Below, in pieces: positions 27,836-38,891 of a stretch of DNA of 64,000 bases. The translations under genes and the position numbers were made by a program. The stretch is from assembly GCF_013344475.1 (NCBI RefSeq), contig NZ_JABUOU010000001.1:62001-126000 (forward strand), read 5' to 3'. The notes beneath the pieces are model-generated. The model saw only the letters and a list, made by a program, of their open reading frames with translations, did not search any database and was not told where the DNA came from. The stretch is from Martelella limonii. GTDB lineage: Bacteria > Pseudomonadota > Alphaproteobacteria > Rhizobiales > Rhizobiaceae. Each line of letters starts with the position of its first letter. Within the stretch, counting starts at the first letter, position 1.

Positions 27836-28233
27836 CGACCAGTTGGCCGGGCGGCCGCGCTTTGCCAATGCCGAAAGGCGGCAGGGTGAGGAAAGTCCGG
27901 GCTCCACGGAAACACGGTGCCGGAGAAAGTCCGGCGGGGGCGACCCCAGAGACAGTGCCACAGAAAGCAAACCGCCCGGCTGATGCCGGGTAAGGGTGAA
28001 AGGGTGGGGTAAGAGCCCACCGCGCCGGCGGAAACGTTCGGCGGCACGGTAAACCTCACCGGGAGCAAAACCGAATAGGGATGACGCGGCGCTTGTCGCC
28101 AGCCTGTTTCCAGGCCGGTCATCCGGGTGGGTTGCGAGAGGCAGTGCGCAAGTGCTGTCCCAGATGAATGGCCGCCACGTTTTGCGGGCAACCGCAAAGC
28201 CATACAGAACCCGGCTTACAGGCCAACTGGTTA
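27836..28233 (+). ncRNA. rnpB: RNase P RNA, bacterial type A
   Basis: Catalytic RNA that trims the 5' end of pre-tRNAs. The P1 helix pairs CCAGTTGGCC (27839-27848) with GGCCAACTGG (28221-28230). Diagnostic conserved strings are GAGGAAAGTCCGGGCTCC (near 27886), CAGAAAGCAAACCGCC (near 27960), GGGTGAAAGGGTG and AAGAGCCCACCG (near 27995-28022), GATGAATGGCCGCCA (near 28165) and ACAGAACCCGGCTTACA (near 28204). Ends are approximate by a few bases. An rnpB gene just upstream of the mraZ cluster fits rhizobial genomes. Confidence 0.96.
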
Positions 28234-28568
28234 CTTCCTTTTCAGTCATCGAAGAACGCTGCCGGGCACGCGCCGGGACGCGTCTGCGGGAAAGCTTTCG
28301 TTAAGGGGCGGCTGATAGAATCAGCCCTTCCGGAACGCGCTTTGCATCGGTTTAAGACGGGTTATCCCATTGACGCCCAATTCTGCCCATGTTATCCCAT
28401 TAACCATGAGTTCGACCCCCGCAGCAGATGCGGCTCGCGGGAGTCTCGATAGCTTTAAGTCTTTGAATTTCATGCTGAGTTCGCCCTTTTTTCGAGTAGG
28501 GTTTTCAGGGTCTTCTTTTGGGTGTGCGGTGCTCCAGTCATCGCCGAAGACATCGGTAGTAGCGCGTA
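28234..28568 (+). other. Leader and control region of the dcw cluster
   Basis: A 335-bp gap between rnpB and mraZ with no gene. It contains the MraZ boxes described separately. The mraZ transcript leader between boxes and start is about 170 bases, T-rich near 28465-28525. I can see no well-matched -35/-10 pair with confidence. Confidence 0.55.
28365..28399 (-). promoter_or_regulatory. MraZ operator: four TGGG boxes at 10-bp spacing
   Basis: On the plus strand CCCA occurs at 28366-28369, 28376-28379, 28386-28389 and 28396-28399, an exact 10-base period; on the minus strand this reads TGGGN separated by 5-base spacers. That is the published arrangement of MraZ-binding direct repeats in the E. 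coli mra promoter, which has three. The outer two copies share GTTATCCCAT exactly. The mraZ start is 170 bases downstream. MraZ autoregulation of the cluster is inferred from this. Confidence 0.88.
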
Positions 28569-29006
28569 ATGAACCGGTTTCTGTCCAACGCGACCAAGAA
28601 GGTCGACGCCAAGGGGAGGGTGTCTGTGCCGGCGATCTTTCGCACGGTGCTGGCGGAGCGGAATATTGCGGAGCTCTACTGCTTCCAGGATTTCGTCTTT
28701 CCCGCGATCAGCATCGGCGGTCCCGATCTTCTCGACCGTTTCGAGCGGCAGATCGATCAGGAAGACCCGTTCTCGGCAGATGCGAACAGCATGTCGCTGC
28801 TGATCCACGGCGGCGGCGTATTTACGAAGCTCGACGCGGAAGGGCGGTTGATGGTCACGGACTTTATCCGCGACTTTACCGGGATCGAGACGGAGGTCAC
28901 ATTTGTAGGTCGTGCGGACCACTTCCAGCTCTGGGAGCCGCGGGCCTTTCAGGAAGCGCAGGCGCAAGCGCGCAAGGCCCGTCTCGGCGGGCGGGCAGGG
29001 GCCTGA
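28569..29006 (+). CDS. mraZ: Transcriptional regulator MraZ
   Basis: A 145-residue AbrB-like DNA-binding protein that represses the dcw cluster. It carries two repeats of the family fold: the start [20 protein letters not shown] with [14 protein letters not shown], and the second [15 protein letters not shown] near residue 88. It opens the division and cell-wall cluster and ends with its stop overlapping the rsmH start (TGATG). The four TGGG boxes upstream are its probable binding site. The ribosome site is weak, with no clear SD. Confidence 0.96.
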   Translation: MNRFLSNATKKVDAKGRVSVPAIFRTVLAERNIAELYCFQDFVFPAISIGGPDLLDRFERQIDQEDPFSADANSMSLLIHGGGVFTKLDAEGRLMVTDFIRDFTGIETEVTFVGRADHFQLWEPRAFQEAQAQARKARLGGRAGA

Positions 29007-30043
29007 TGGAACGGGGAAACGGAATGACGGGGAACACTGGCACATCGGATGCCAATGGCGGACCGGTTCGTCACATTCCGGTGATGCTTGCCGAGGTCCT
29101 GGCTCAGTTGCAGCCGGCCCCCGGCAAGGTCATCCTCGATGGCACTTTCGGCGCCGGCGGCTATTCGAGTGCATTGCTCGACGAGGGTGCGCGCGTGATC
29201 GGGCTCGACCGCGATCCGACCGCCATTGCCGCAGCCGTGCCGCTTCTGTCGCGCTATCCCGAGCTCTCCCTGCATCAGGCGCGTTTCTCCACGCTGGATG
29301 ACTATGCCCCTGAAGGCGGCCTTGATGGTGTTGTGCTCGATATCGGCGTCTCCTCGATGCAGATCGATGAGGCCGATCGCGGCTTTTCGTTTCAGAAGAA
29401 CGGTCCGCTCGACATGCGCATGTCGGGTGAGGGGGTCAGTGCCGCCGATGTCGTCAACCGCGCCAAGGTGGGCGATCTGACGCGGATCTTCGGGATCCTC
29501 GGCGAGGAAAAGAATGCCGGTCGCATTGCACGCGCCATCGAGAAGAAGCGCGCCGAAGAGGCGTTCGTGACCACCCGCGATCTCGCTGGTCTGATCGAGA
29601 TCGTCACGCCACGCCGCGCAAAGGACAAGATCCATCCGGCAACCCGCGTGTTTCAGGCGTTGCGCGTCTACGTCAATGACGAACTGGGCGAGCTCGCAGG
29701 CGCGCTGCTTGCCGCCGAACGGGCGTTGAAGGCTGGTGGCGTACTCGCTGTCGTCACCTTCCATTCGCTGGAAGACCGGATCGTAAAGCAGTTCATTTCC
29801 GCCCGCCTCGGCAAGGCCGTCGGTTCGCGTCACCTGCCGGAAGTCTCCCCGGAGCCGGCGCTGTTCGAGCAGCCGGGCAAGGCGATGATCGCCGCAAGCG
29901 AGGCGGAAGCCGATCTCAATCCGCGGGCACGTTCCGCCAAGCTGAGGGCCGCAATCCGCACATCTGCGCCTGCTCCCGCAACCGGGCTCGATGCTTTCGG
30001 CCTTCCATCCCTTGCCGATATTTCCCGCCTTGGAGGCGTCTGA
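29006..30043 (+). CDS. rsmH: 16S rRNA (cytosine-1402-N4)-methyltransferase
   Basis: SAM-dependent enzyme methylating C1402 of 16S rRNA. The product of 345 residues shows the SAM site [34 protein letters not shown] and [11 protein letters not shown], characteristic of RsmH/MraW. Starting at ATG 29006 overlaps the mraZ stop by one base; ATG 29024 after GGGGAAACGGA is an equally reasonable alternative. It ends one base into ftsL. Confidence 0.95.
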   Translation: MERGNGMTGNTGTSDANGGPVRHIPVMLAEVLAQLQPAPGKVILDGTFGAGGYSSALLDEGARVIGLDRDPTAIAAAVPLLSRYPELSLHQARFSTLDDYAPEGGLDGVVLDIGVSSMQIDEADRGFSFQKNGPLDMRMSGEGVSAADVVNRAKVGDLTRIFGILGEEKNAGRIARAIEKKRAEEAFVTTRDLAGLIEIVTPRRAKDKIHPATRVFQALRVYVNDELGELAGALLAAERALKAGGVLAVVTFHSLEDRIVKQFISARLGKAVGSRHLPEVSPEPALFEQPGKAMIAASEAEADLNPRARSAKLRAAIRTSAPAPATGLDAFGLPSLADISRLGGV

Positions 30044-30420
30044 TGCTTCGCCCGCTTGATATCATCCTCATTCTGGTCATGGTGGCGACCGCCACCGTGA
30101 CCTACACGATCAAGTATTCCGTCGAGGCGACGCTGGACGAGGTTCGCGCGCTTGAGGACCAGATCGCGCTCGAGCAGAACAATATCGACCTGCTGAAGGC
30201 CGATGAGGCACTGTTGGCGCAGCCGTCCCGCATGGCGCGTCTTGCCGAATTCTTCGCTGCCGAACTCGATCTGCATCCGGCCGAGCCCGAGCAGATCGCA
30301 ACGCTCGACCAGCTTCCCCCCATTGCTCCCGAACCCGTCCAGGAAGAGTTGCCGCCGCTGGTCGAAGGCAACGCTCCTGACGGCACGGATATTGTCATAA
30401 CCGGATCGGTGACCCCATGA
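30043..30420 (+). CDS. ftsL: Cell division protein FtsL
   Basis: A 125-residue bitopic membrane protein of the septum. It has a short cytosolic start, one membrane segment (IILILVMVATATVTYTI) and a coiled-coil-like stretch (EATLDEVRALEDQIALEQNN). FtsL links FtsQ/FtsB to FtsWI. It starts at an overlap with rsmH and overlaps ftsI by four bases. Identification is by size, topology and place, since FtsL sequences vary; the Pro/Glu-rich tail is usual for alphaproteobacteria. Confidence 0.9.
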   Translation: MLRPLDIILILVMVATATVTYTIKYSVEATLDEVRALEDQIALEQNNIDLLKADEALLAQPSRMARLAEFFAAELDLHPAEPEQIATLDQLPPIAPEPVQEELPPLVEGNAPDGTDIVITGSVTP

Positions 30421-32162
30421 TCAAGCTTCCCGGCATCTTGAAACGCAAGTCCAGGGCAAAAATCGACGCCGAGGCAAAGTCGGACGCGGCCCATCAGGAC
30501 GTTTTCCAGGGCACGGCGAAGAAGCGCGTCAACCTTGCCAGAAGCCGCGTCGGCTTTGTCACCTGCGCCTTCGTTGCGGTCTATGCGATCATCGGCGGAC
30601 GGCTGGTGCATTATTCGCTGGCGAAGGAGGATGGCACCGTTGCCCGCGCCGCCATGCCGCTGACGCTTGCCCGCCGCCCCGATATCGTCGACCGTAACGG
30701 CGCAATCCTTGCGACCGACGTGCGGATGATGTCGCTTTATGCAGACCCGTCGATGATCACGAGCGCAGACGATGTTCTCGACGCGCTCTTGCCGATCTTT
30801 CCCGATCTCGATGCCAAGCGCGCCTATCGCCTGCTGAAATCCAAGGGCGAGTTCGTGTGGCTGAAGCGGCAGATCACGCCGAAGCAGCAGAGCCAGGTCC
30901 TGGCAGCCGGCGTGCCCGGCGTCGGCTTCCGGCCCGAAGTGCACCGCTTCTATCCCGGTGGCCCGCAGGCGGCCCATATCCTGGGTCTGGTCGATATCGA
31001 CAATCGCGGCCTTTCCGGCATCGAACGCTACATGGACAAGACCGATGGCATTTCCGGCCTGATGGGGCTTGGCCTGACCAGCGCCATAGACATGAAGCCG
31101 TTCGCAACCTCGATCGACCTGCGCGTCCAGAGCATCCTCAGGGATGTGCTGATCGAGGGCGTCCACAAGTTCCATGCCATTGGCGCCACCGGAACGGTGA
31201 TCAACGTCAACACCGGCGAGATCGTCGCGCTGGCCTCGGTCCCGGATTTCGATCCGAACAACCCGCCGCCCGCCAATGATCCGCGCATGCTCAATGATGC
31301 CATCACCGGCGTCTACGAGATGGGCTCGACCTTCAAGGCGTTCACGCTGGCGATGGGCCTCGAATCCGGCAAGTTCAACATGAACAGCCTGGTCGATGCC
31401 AAGACGCCGCTGATCTTCGGCCGATCCCGCATCAGGGACGACCACGCCCAGAACCGGATTCTGTCCTATCCCGAGGTCTTCACCTTCTCCTCCAATATCG
31501 GCGCATCGCGCATTGCTGCGGCCGTTGGTCCCGACTATCAGCGGAATTTCCTGGAAAGCTTTGGTCTTCTGGACAAGGTGGACACCGAGATCGGTGGCGC
31601 CGGCACGCCGCAGCGCCCGCAGAAATGGGGCGGCGTGTTTTCCGCCACCGTTTCCTTCGGTCAGGGCGTGACCACCACATCGCTGCAGACTGCAGCGGCT
31701 GCAGCCGCGCTCGTCAATGGCGGAAAGCTCCTGCCGCCGACCTTCCTGCCCCGCAGCGTAGAGGAGGCCGATCGGATCGCCAAGCACGTCATCTCGCAGG
31801 ATACCAGTGACAAGATGCGCTATCTCCTGCGGCTGAACGGGACGGATGGCTCGGGACGCAACGGCCAGGTGCCGGGGTACCGGGTCGGCGGCAAGACCGG
31901 CACCTCCGAGAAGATTATTGACGGGAAATATTCGAAGGATCGCAATTTCAACGCTTTTCTTGCCGCATTTCCCATGGACAACCCGCAATATGTCGTCCTG
32001 GTGACGATTGACGATGCCAAGAAGGTCGAGGGGGTCCCCGGTCGTACGGCAGCCTGGAACGCCGGTCCGATGAATGGTGAGATCATTCGTCGCGTCGCGC
32101 CGATCCTTGGCGTTGATCCCGATTTCGGCGCGGAAGGTGCAGCCCTCCTCGCCTCATACTGA
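30417..32162 (+). CDS. ftsI: Peptidoglycan D,D-transpeptidase FtsI (PBP3)
   Basis: Septal transpeptidase anchored in the inner membrane. The 581-residue class B PBP has a single membrane segment ([20 protein letters not shown], near 42-61), a pedestal domain, and a transpeptidase domain with STFK in [12 protein letters not shown] in FSSNIGAS and KTGT in [10 protein letters not shown]. It overlaps ftsL (ATGA). A hairpin lies before murE. Confidence 0.97.
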   Translation: MIKLPGILKRKSRAKIDAEAKSDAAHQDVFQGTAKKRVNLARSRVGFVTCAFVAVYAIIGGRLVHYSLAKEDGTVARAAMPLTLARRPDIVDRNGAILATDVRMMSLYADPSMITSADDVLDALLPIFPDLDAKRAYRLLKSKGEFVWLKRQITPKQQSQVLAAGVPGVGFRPEVHRFYPGGPQAAHILGLVDIDNRGLSGIERYMDKTDGISGLMGLGLTSAIDMKPFATSIDLRVQSILRDVLIEGVHKFHAIGATGTVINVNTGEIVALASVPDFDPNNPPPANDPRMLNDAITGVYEMGSTFKAFTLAMGLESGKFNMNSLVDAKTPLIFGRSRIRDDHAQNRILSYPEVFTFSSNIGASRIAAAVGPDYQRNFLESFGLLDKVDTEIGGAGTPQRPQKWGGVFSATVSFGQGVTTTSLQTAAAAAALVNGGKLLPPTFLPRSVEEADRIAKHVISQDTSDKMRYLLRLNGTDGSGRNGQVPGYRVGGKTGTSEKIIDGKYSKDRNFNAFLAAFPMDNPQYVVLVTIDDAKKVEGVPGRTAAWNAGPMNGEIIRRVAPILGVDPDFGAEGAALLASY

Positions 32163-32168
32163 TGATGC

Positions 32169-32187
32169 CACCCGGCGCGGCCGGGTG
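32169..32187 (+). other. Intergenic hairpin between ftsI and murE
   Basis: CACCCGGC and GCCGGGTG form a perfect 8-bp stem with a GCG loop starting 7 bases after the ftsI stop. There is no T run behind it, so it is more likely an RNA-stability or processing element than a terminator. Confidence 0.55.
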
Positions 32188-32206
32188 CAGAAGAGAGACT
32201 GACACG

Positions 32207-33670
32207 ATGAAGCTGAGCGCTCTCGCCGGAACACGGTTTCCAGAACTCAACGCGGCGCTTGCCGGGCGCGCGGGTGCGCTCGACATCGCTGCCATTACCG
32301 CTGACAGCCGCAAGGCGACGCCGGGTTCGCTGTTCGTGGCGATCTCCGGCAACAAGGCTGATGGGGCAAGCTTCATCGATGATGCAGCGGCGCGCGGCGC
32401 GGTTGCCGCCGTGAGCGCATCCGCCCACGACGCCGCTTCGATCCCCGTCCTCACTGTCGGCAATCCGCGGGCCTTTCTGGCGCTTGCAGCCGCCCGGCTT
32501 TATGGCGCCCAGCCTGAAACCATGGTGGCGGTGACCGGCACGGCTGGCAAGACGTCGGTCGCTTCCTTCACGCGCCAGATCTGGGCCCATGCCGGCATTC
32601 CGGCGGCGATGATCGGCACGACCGGCGTGATTGCGCCGGGCCGCAATGAATATGGCGCGCTGACCACGCCCGATCCGGTGGCGCTCCATGCGCTGCTGGC
32701 CGAGCTTGCCTCCGAAGGCGTGACCCACGGTGCGATGGAGGCCTCCAGCCACGGCCTCGACCAGTACCGTCTCGACGGCGTGCGCCTTTCTGCCGGCGCC
32801 TTCACCAATCTCGGGCGCGACCATATGGATTACCATCCGACGGTCGATCATTATTTCGCAGCCAAGATGCAGTTGTTCGAACGGGTGCTGCCGAAGGGAT
32901 CGCCAGCGGTGATCAACGCCGATGACGAATGGTCCGGGCGCGCTGTTGAAGCTGCTGAAAATGCCGGCCAGCGTGTTCTGACCGTGGGCCGCAAGGGCGA
33001 TTTCCTGACCTTGAAACGCGCGGAGCAGAAGCGCGACAGCCAGTTCGCCGAAATCTTGCATGACGGCACGATCTACGAGGTCCGGCTGCCGCTTGCGGGC
33101 GAGTTCCAGATTTCCAACGCTCTCGTCGCCGCAGGCCTTGCGATCGCGACCGGATTGGATGCGCGCACCGCACTGCTCGCGCTCGAAAAGGTCGAGGGCG
33201 CTGCGGGCCGGCTGCAGCTTGCGGGCAAGGCGGCGAACGGCGCGCTTGCCTATATCGACTATGCCCACAAGCCTGATGCGCTCGACAAGGTGCTGTCGGC
33301 CGTTCGCCCCTTCACCACCGGCCGGGTGCTGGTCGTGTTCGGCTGCGGCGGCGACCGCGACAAGGGCAAGCGCCCGATCATGGGCGAGATCGCCACCCGG
33401 CTCGCCGATGTCGTGATCGTGACGGATGACAATCCCCGTTCCGAAGTGCCCGCCGAAATCCGCTCGGAAATCCTTTCGGCAGCGCCCGGTGCGACCGAGA
33501 TCGGCGACCGCAGCGAGGCAATCCGCCATGCTGTCGGCCTGTTGAGGACGGGCGATACTTTGATTGTTGCTGGCAAGGGGCACGAGGAAGGGCAGACCGC
33601 CGGCGGCGTGACCCGTCCCTTTTCCGACCTTGCCGAAGTCCAGAAGGCATTGGAGGGCCTCGCATCGTGA
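32207..33670 (+). CDS. murE: UDP-N-acetylmuramoyl-L-alanyl-D-glutamate--2,6-diaminopimelate ligase
   Basis: Adds meso-diaminopimelate to the UDP-MurNAc-dipeptide in the cytosol. The 487-residue protein has the Mur ligase P-loop [13 protein letters not shown], the Mur-type central and C-terminal domains, and the substrate-specifying motif DNPR (TDDNPRSEV) that marks mDAP rather than lysine. ATG 32207 follows AGAGAG; the frame continues 15 codons upstream through the hairpin. It overlaps the GTG start of murF. Confidence 0.97.
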   Translation: MKLSALAGTRFPELNAALAGRAGALDIAAITADSRKATPGSLFVAISGNKADGASFIDDAAARGAVAAVSASAHDAASIPVLTVGNPRAFLALAAARLYGAQPETMVAVTGTAGKTSVASFTRQIWAHAGIPAAMIGTTGVIAPGRNEYGALTTPDPVALHALLAELASEGVTHGAMEASSHGLDQYRLDGVRLSAGAFTNLGRDHMDYHPTVDHYFAAKMQLFERVLPKGSPAVINADDEWSGRAVEAAENAGQRVLTVGRKGDFLTLKRAEQKRDSQFAEILHDGTIYEVRLPLAGEFQISNALVAAGLAIATGLDARTALLALEKVEGAAGRLQLAGKAANGALAYIDYAHKPDALDKVLSAVRPFTTGRVLVVFGCGGDRDKGKRPIMGEIATRLADVVIVTDDNPRSEVPAEIRSEILSAAPGATEIGDRSEAIRHAVGLLRTGDTLIVAGKGHEEGQTAGGVTRPFSDLAEVQKALEGLAS

Positions 33671-35088
33671 CCTTGCTTTGGACATCAGCCGACATGGTCG
33701 AGGCCATGGGAGGGCGGCCCGTGGGCGAACTGCCGGAAGGCGTCACGGGCATTTCGATCGACAGCCGAACTGTCGGCCCGGGTGAAGCCTTTTTCGCCAT
33801 AGCCGGCGACCGGGTGGACGGCCACAAGTTCGCAGGGCTTGCCGCCAAGAACGGCGCCACCCTGCTGGTTGTCTCCGAGGCCAAGCTCCCGGCGCTTGGA
33901 AGGCTCACATGCGGCATGATCGTGGTCGACGATGTGCTGGAGGCGATGTGCCGGCTGGCGATTGCGGCAAGGCGGCGAACCGATGCCCGGATCATCGCCG
34001 TCACGGGCTCCGTGGGCAAGACCAGCACCAAGGAAATGCTCGCCGCCGGATTGCGCGCATCGGCCAGGGTCCATGCAGCCGTCGCCTCGTTCAACAATCA
34101 CTGGGGCGTGCCGCTGACGCTTGCGCGCATGCCAGCCGATACCGAATTCGGCGTGTTCGAGATCGGCATGAACCATTCCGGAGAAATCCGTCCGCTGACG
34201 AAGATGGTCAGGCCGCATGTGGCGGTGATCACCACCATCGCCCCGGTCCACATCGGCAATTTCTCCGGCATCAAGGAGATCATCGCCGCCAAGGCCGAGA
34301 TCTTCGAGGGGCTGGAGCCCGAGGGCGTGGCGATCCTCAACCGCGATATCGACGCCTTCGATTCGCTGTCGTGGACAGCCGGCAAATACAATGCGGAGAT
34401 TGTCTCCTTCGGCGAGCACGCCAAGGCCGATTACCGGCTTCTCGAATATCGCACCGTCAGTTCCAGGCAGGGCGAGCACGGCCACATCGTGGCGGCGCTC
34501 GGGGTCGAGGAGCCGACGTCCTTCAATCTCGGCCTGCCGGGCCAGCACATGGCCGAAAATGCTCTCGCCGCCCTTGCCGCGATTGCCGAGGCAGGCGGCG
34601 ATGTGGATGCCGCGATGAACGCTTTCGAGAGCGTCGAGCAGTTGAAGGGCCGGGGCCGCCGCATGCGTCTCAAAACCCCGGATGGCACCTTTACGCTGAT
34701 CGATGAAAGCTATAATGCCAACCCCGCATCGATGCGCGCGGCGCTCGAACTGTTCGGAGCGGGCAACGAAAAGGGCCGCAAGATCGCCGTGCTCGGCGAC
34801 ATGCTGGAACTTGGCGACTATGCGCGGGAAGCCCATGAGGCGCTGGCAGGACCTCTGGTCGCAGCCGGCGTCACCCATGTCTGGCTTGCCGGCGAGGAGA
34901 TGCAGGCGCTCAGCGAGGCGCTGCCGGAAAGCATTGTTGTGGAATATCGCGACAATGCCGCCGAATTGGCCGAATTCACGGTCAGTTCGGTCGCAGCCGG
35001 CGATACGATAATGCTAAAGTCGTCCAACGGGATGGGATTCGGCGCGATTGTGACGCGGCTCACCGACACCTTTCCGGCGGAAGGGTAA
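33667..35088 (+). CDS. murF: UDP-N-acetylmuramoyl-tripeptide--D-alanyl-D-alanine ligase
   Basis: Attaches D-Ala-D-Ala to the UDP-MurNAc-tripeptide. The 473-residue protein has the Mur P-loop [25 protein letters not shown] and the [11 protein letters not shown] motif of MurF. It starts at GTG 33667 (GTGA overlap with murE). A 128-base gap to mraY follows. Confidence 0.97.
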   Translation: MTLLWTSADMVEAMGGRPVGELPEGVTGISIDSRTVGPGEAFFAIAGDRVDGHKFAGLAAKNGATLLVVSEAKLPALGRLTCGMIVVDDVLEAMCRLAIAARRRTDARIIAVTGSVGKTSTKEMLAAGLRASARVHAAVASFNNHWGVPLTLARMPADTEFGVFEIGMNHSGEIRPLTKMVRPHVAVITTIAPVHIGNFSGIKEIIAAKAEIFEGLEPEGVAILNRDIDAFDSLSWTAGKYNAEIVSFGEHAKADYRLLEYRTVSSRQGEHGHIVAALGVEEPTSFNLGLPGQHMAENALAALAAIAEAGGDVDAAMNAFESVEQLKGRGRRMRLKTPDGTFTLIDESYNANPASMRAALELFGAGNEKGRKIAVLGDMLELGDYAREAHEALAGPLVAAGVTHVWLAGEEMQALSEALPESIVVEYRDNAAELAEFTVSSVAAGDTIMLKSSNGMGFGAIVTRLTDTFPAEG

Positions 35089-35216
35089 ACCGGGCGTAAA
35101 CATTTTCGTGGCATACCGGACGTCATGATGCCGCGAACAACAATAAATAACCGCGCCCGTTGTGGCCCGAAAGGGAATGATGAAGCGCGCTTTGCCTTTT
35201 CTGGAAAGGGGCGTTC

Positions 35217-36317
35217 ATGCTGATTTGGCTTGTGGAGCTGTCGGACAAGTTTCAGTTTTTCAATCTGTTCCGATATATCACATTTCGCTCCGGCGCAGCC
35301 GTCTTCACCTCGGCTTTGATCGTCTTCCTGTTTGGTCCGGGCATCATCGCTGCCTTGCGGCTCAGGCAGGGCAAGGGCCAGCCGATCCGGGCCGATGGTC
35401 CGCAGACCCATTTCAAGAAGGCCGGCACGCCCACCATGGGCGGTCTGATGATCCTTGCAGGCATTGTCGGCTCAGCACTGCTTTGGGCGGATCTTTCCAA
35501 TGCCTATGTCGTGGCAACGCTTCTGGTGACGCTCGGTTTCGGTGCGATCGGCTTTTACGATGATTATCTGAAGGTCACCAAGCAGTCCGACAAGGGCTTT
35601 TCCGGTCGCCGCCGCCTGTTCTTCGAATTCCTGATTGCCGGTTTCGCCGTCGCCTTCATGATGTATGCCGCCAATCTGGCCAGCATTGACGGCGCGACGC
35701 TCTCCTCGGCGCTGACCTTTCCCTTCCTGAAGGACGTGGTGATCGATCTCGGCTGGTTCTTCATTCCCTTCGGCGCCTTCGTCATCGTCGCGGCCGGCAA
35801 TTCGGTCAATCTGACGGATGGTCTCGACGGTCTTGCGACCGTGCCGGTGATGATCGCTTCGGGTTCGTTCGCGCTGATTGCCTATGTGGTCGGCAACTCG
35901 GTTTTCGCCTCCTATCTCCAGATCAACTATGTGCCCGGCACGGGCGAACTGGTTGTCCTGCTCTCCGCCGTCATCGGCGCCTGCATGGGCTTCCTCTGGT
36001 TCAACGCCCCGCCTGCCGCAATCTTCATGGGCGATACCGGCTCGCTGGCGCTCGGCGGGCTGATCGGCTCGGTCGCGGTCGCCACCAAGCACGAGATCGT
36101 CATGGCCATCATCTGCGGCCTGTTCGTGCTGGAGGCGCTGTCGGTGATCATCCAGGTCGCCGTCTACAAACGCACCGGGCGGCGGGTGTTCCTCATGGCC
36201 CCCATTCATCACCATTTCGAAAAGCTCGGCTGGACCGAGAGCCAGGTCGTGATCCGCTTCTGGATCATCTCCTTCGGCCTCGCCCTGATCGGACTTGCAA
36301 CGCTGAAACTCAGGTAG
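35217..36317 (+). CDS. mraY: Phospho-N-acetylmuramoyl-pentapeptide-transferase
   Basis: Transfers phospho-MurNAc-pentapeptide to undecaprenyl phosphate, making lipid I. The 366-residue polytopic protein has about ten membrane segments and the family motifs [26 protein letters not shown] and the loop [17 protein letters not shown] lies 6 bases before ATG 35217. It stands 6 bases before murD. Confidence 0.98.
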   Translation: MLIWLVELSDKFQFFNLFRYITFRSGAAVFTSALIVFLFGPGIIAALRLRQGKGQPIRADGPQTHFKKAGTPTMGGLMILAGIVGSALLWADLSNAYVVATLLVTLGFGAIGFYDDYLKVTKQSDKGFSGRRRLFFEFLIAGFAVAFMMYAANLASIDGATLSSALTFPFLKDVVIDLGWFFIPFGAFVIVAAGNSVNLTDGLDGLATVPVMIASGSFALIAYVVGNSVFASYLQINYVPGTGELVVLLSAVIGACMGFLWFNAPPAAIFMGDTGSLALGGLIGSVAVATKHEIVMAIICGLFVLEALSVIIQVAVYKRTGRRVFLMAPIHHHFEKLGWTESQVVIRFWIISFGLALIGLATLKLR

Positions 36318-36323
36318 GTCGAC

Positions 36324-37724
36324 GTGATCGCGGTATCGCAATTTTCCGGCAAGAAGGTCGCGCTGTTCGGGCTTGGCGGCTCGGGCATGGCGACCGCATT
36401 GTCACTTGCCGCCGGCGGCGCTGAGGTTACCGCGTTCGATGACAATGCCGAAAGCGCAGCGCGCGCTGCAGATGCCGGCATAGAGGTGGCAGATCTGAGG
36501 CAGGCCGACTGGAGCACGTTCTCCGCGTTCGTGCTCTCGCCGGGCGTGCCGCTGACCCATCCCGCGCCGCACTGGACCGTCGAACTCGCACGGGCAGCCG
36601 GCGTCGAGATCATCGGCGATGTCGAGCTTCTTGCCCGTGAACGCCGGGCCGTTTGCCCGGATGCAACGCTGATCGCGATCACCGGTACCAATGGCAAGTC
36701 GACCACGACGGCGCTGATCGGCCATCTTCTCAAGGCCGCAGGCCGCGATGTCGAGGTTGGCGGCAATATCGGCCGCGCGGTGCTCGATCTTGCGCCTCTT
36801 GCACCGGAGCGGTTCTATGTGGTCGAGTGCTCGTCCTACCAGATCGATCTCGCGCCAACGCTCGATGCCGATATCGGTCTTCTCCTGAACCTCACGCCGG
36901 ATCACCTCGACCGCCACGGCGACATGGATCATTATGCCGCGATCAAGGAGCGCCTCGTGGAAGGTGCGAAGCTTGCAGTCGTTGGCGCGGACGATGCCTA
37001 TTGCGTGGCGATCGGCGACCGGCTCGCGGCTTCGGGCCACGAACTGGTGCGCATATCGGATGATCGCAGCCACATCGCCCGGGGGCTTGCCTTCGATGGC
37101 GGCGCGATCGTGTCGGTGGATGACGGAAGCGTGGTCGCGGACCTCTCAAACCACCCTGTGCTCAAGGGCGCCCATAACGGCCAGAATACCGCAGCGGCAA
37201 TCGCCGCCTGCCGGGCCGCAGGCCTGAGCGATGACGAGATTCGCGATGGGCTTGCCACATTTCCGGGGCTTGCCCACCGCATGCAGCCTGTGGTGCGGCT
37301 CGGCAAGGTGGTGTTCGTCAATGACAGCAAGGCGACCAATGCCGATGCTTCAGCGCCGGCGCTCAAGAGCTTCGGCGATATCTACTGGATTGCGGGCGGG
37401 CGCGCCAAGGAAGGCGGCATCACGTCCCTGAAGCCCTATTTCCCCAAGGTCACGCGCGCCTATCTCATCGGCGAAGCGGCGGACGCCTTTGCCGACACGC
37501 TTTCGGGCGCGGTCGACGCGGTCATCTGCGGCACACTCGAAAATGCGGTGGCGCGCGCAGCCGAGGATGCGGCGCAGAGCGACGCTGCAGCGCCGGTGGT
37601 GCTGCTGTCGCCCGCCTGCGCCAGTTTCGACCAGTACCGGAATTTCGAAAAGCGCGGCGACGCATTCGTCAGCGCGGCCATGGCGCTTGAGGGCGCGAAG
37701 CCGTTCACAGCAGGGGAGGCCTGA
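36324..37724 (+). CDS. murD: UDP-N-acetylmuramoyl-L-alanine--D-glutamate ligase
   Basis: Adds D-glutamate to UDP-MurNAc-L-Ala. The 466-residue protein has the N-terminal nucleotide-sugar site [12 protein letters not shown], the P-loop [14 protein letters not shown], and [12 protein letters not shown] and [10 protein letters not shown] motifs of MurD. It starts at GTG 36324. Confidence 0.97.
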   Translation: MIAVSQFSGKKVALFGLGGSGMATALSLAAGGAEVTAFDDNAESAARAADAGIEVADLRQADWSTFSAFVLSPGVPLTHPAPHWTVELARAAGVEIIGDVELLARERRAVCPDATLIAITGTNGKSTTTALIGHLLKAAGRDVEVGGNIGRAVLDLAPLAPERFYVVECSSYQIDLAPTLDADIGLLLNLTPDHLDRHGDMDHYAAIKERLVEGAKLAVVGADDAYCVAIGDRLAASGHELVRISDDRSHIARGLAFDGGAIVSVDDGSVVADLSNHPVLKGAHNGQNTAAAIAACRAAGLSDDEIRDGLATFPGLAHRMQPVVRLGKVVFVNDSKATNADASAPALKSFGDIYWIAGGRAKEGGITSLKPYFPKVTRAYLIGEAADAFADTLSGAVDAVICGTLENAVARAAEDAAQSDAAAPVVLLSPACASFDQYRNFEKRGDAFVSAAMALEGAKPFTAGEA

Positions 37725-37727
37725 TCC

Positions 37728-38888
37728 ATGGTCAGTCGCGTTCAGCGAGGCCCAATCGCAGACTGGTTCTGGACCATCGACCGATGGCTGCTCGCAGCCT
37801 TCATCGTGCTGATGGGCGTCGGCTTCATGCTTTCGTTTGCGGCATCCCCCGCCGTGGCGGAGCGTCTCGGCTATGACAGCTTCTTCTTCGTGCGCCGCCA
37901 TGCGATGTTCATACCGCTCGCGCTGACGGTGATGATCTCGCTCTCCTTCTGTTCTCCAAGGACGATCCGGCGCATCGCAACCCTGCTTCTGATCGGCTCG
38001 CTGCTGGCGATGGTCGCGGCCCTTTTCGTGGGCTTTTCCAACAATGGTTCGCGCCGCTGGATCGTGATCCTCGGGCAGTCGGTGCAGCCGTCCGAATATC
38101 TGAAGCCTGCCTTTGCCGTTGTCTGTGCCTGGCTTTTCGCCGAGCACCAGCGCTACCCGGAAATCCCGGGCAATCTCTTTGCCGGCATGCTGTTCATCAT
38201 CTCCGCCGTGCTCCTGATCGCGCAGCCGGACTTCGGGCAGACGGTGCTGCTCGGTGTCGTCTGGGGCGGCATCTTCTTCATGGCAGGCATGTCGTGGCTC
38301 TGGATCGTCGGTCTTGGCGGCGCGGGCGTTGCCGGCATTCTTGCGGCCTATACCTGGTTGCCGCACGTGACCTCGCGTATCGACCGGTTCCTGACCGGTG
38401 AGGGCGACAACATGCAGGTGGAGCTTGCGGCGAAGGCCATCCAGAGCGGCGGCCTGTTCGGGCTCGGGCCGGGCGAGGGCATCGTCAAGCGGCGCCTGCC
38501 GGACAGCCACACCGACTTCGTGTTCTCCGTCGCGGCAGAAGAGTTCGGCATCCTGTTCTGCATGTTCATCGTTGCGATTTTCGCCTTCATCGTGCTGCGC
38601 GGTCTGACGCATGCCTATCGCGAGCGTGATGATTTCGCCCGTTTCGCGGTCGCTGGCCTTGTCCTGCAGTTCGGCATGCAGTCGATCATCAATATCGGCG
38701 TGGCGCTGCAGCTGATGCCGGCCAAGGGCATGACGCTGCCGCTGATCTCTGCCGGCGGCTCATCGATGATCGCGACCTGCATCGGCGCGGGCTTCATCCT
38801 GGCGCTCACCCGTCACCGTCCCGAAAAGCGCGCCCGTCAGGACCATTTCTTCCGGCCGGGCAAGCCGCGCGGCGTACCGGCGGAGTAG
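37728..38888 (+). CDS. ftsW: Lipid II polymerase FtsW (SEDS family)
   Basis: Membrane glycosyltransferase that makes septal glycan with FtsI. The 386-residue protein has about ten membrane segments and the SEDS signatures NNGSRRWI, VQPSEYLKPAF, and HTDFVFSVAAEEFG near the catalytic loop, and GMTLPLISAGGSSM. Three bases separate it from murD. Confidence 0.97.
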   Translation: MVSRVQRGPIADWFWTIDRWLLAAFIVLMGVGFMLSFAASPAVAERLGYDSFFFVRRHAMFIPLALTVMISLSFCSPRTIRRIATLLLIGSLLAMVAALFVGFSNNGSRRWIVILGQSVQPSEYLKPAFAVVCAWLFAEHQRYPEIPGNLFAGMLFIISAVLLIAQPDFGQTVLLGVVWGGIFFMAGMSWLWIVGLGGAGVAGILAAYTWLPHVTSRIDRFLTGEGDNMQVELAAKAIQSGGLFGLGPGEGIVKRRLPDSHTDFVFSVAAEEFGILFCMFIVAIFAFIVLRGLTHAYRERDDFARFAVAGLVLQFGMQSIINIGVALQLMPAKGMTLPLISAGGSSMIATCIGAGFILALTRHRPEKRARQDHFFRPGKPRGVPAE

Positions 38889-38891
38889 ACG

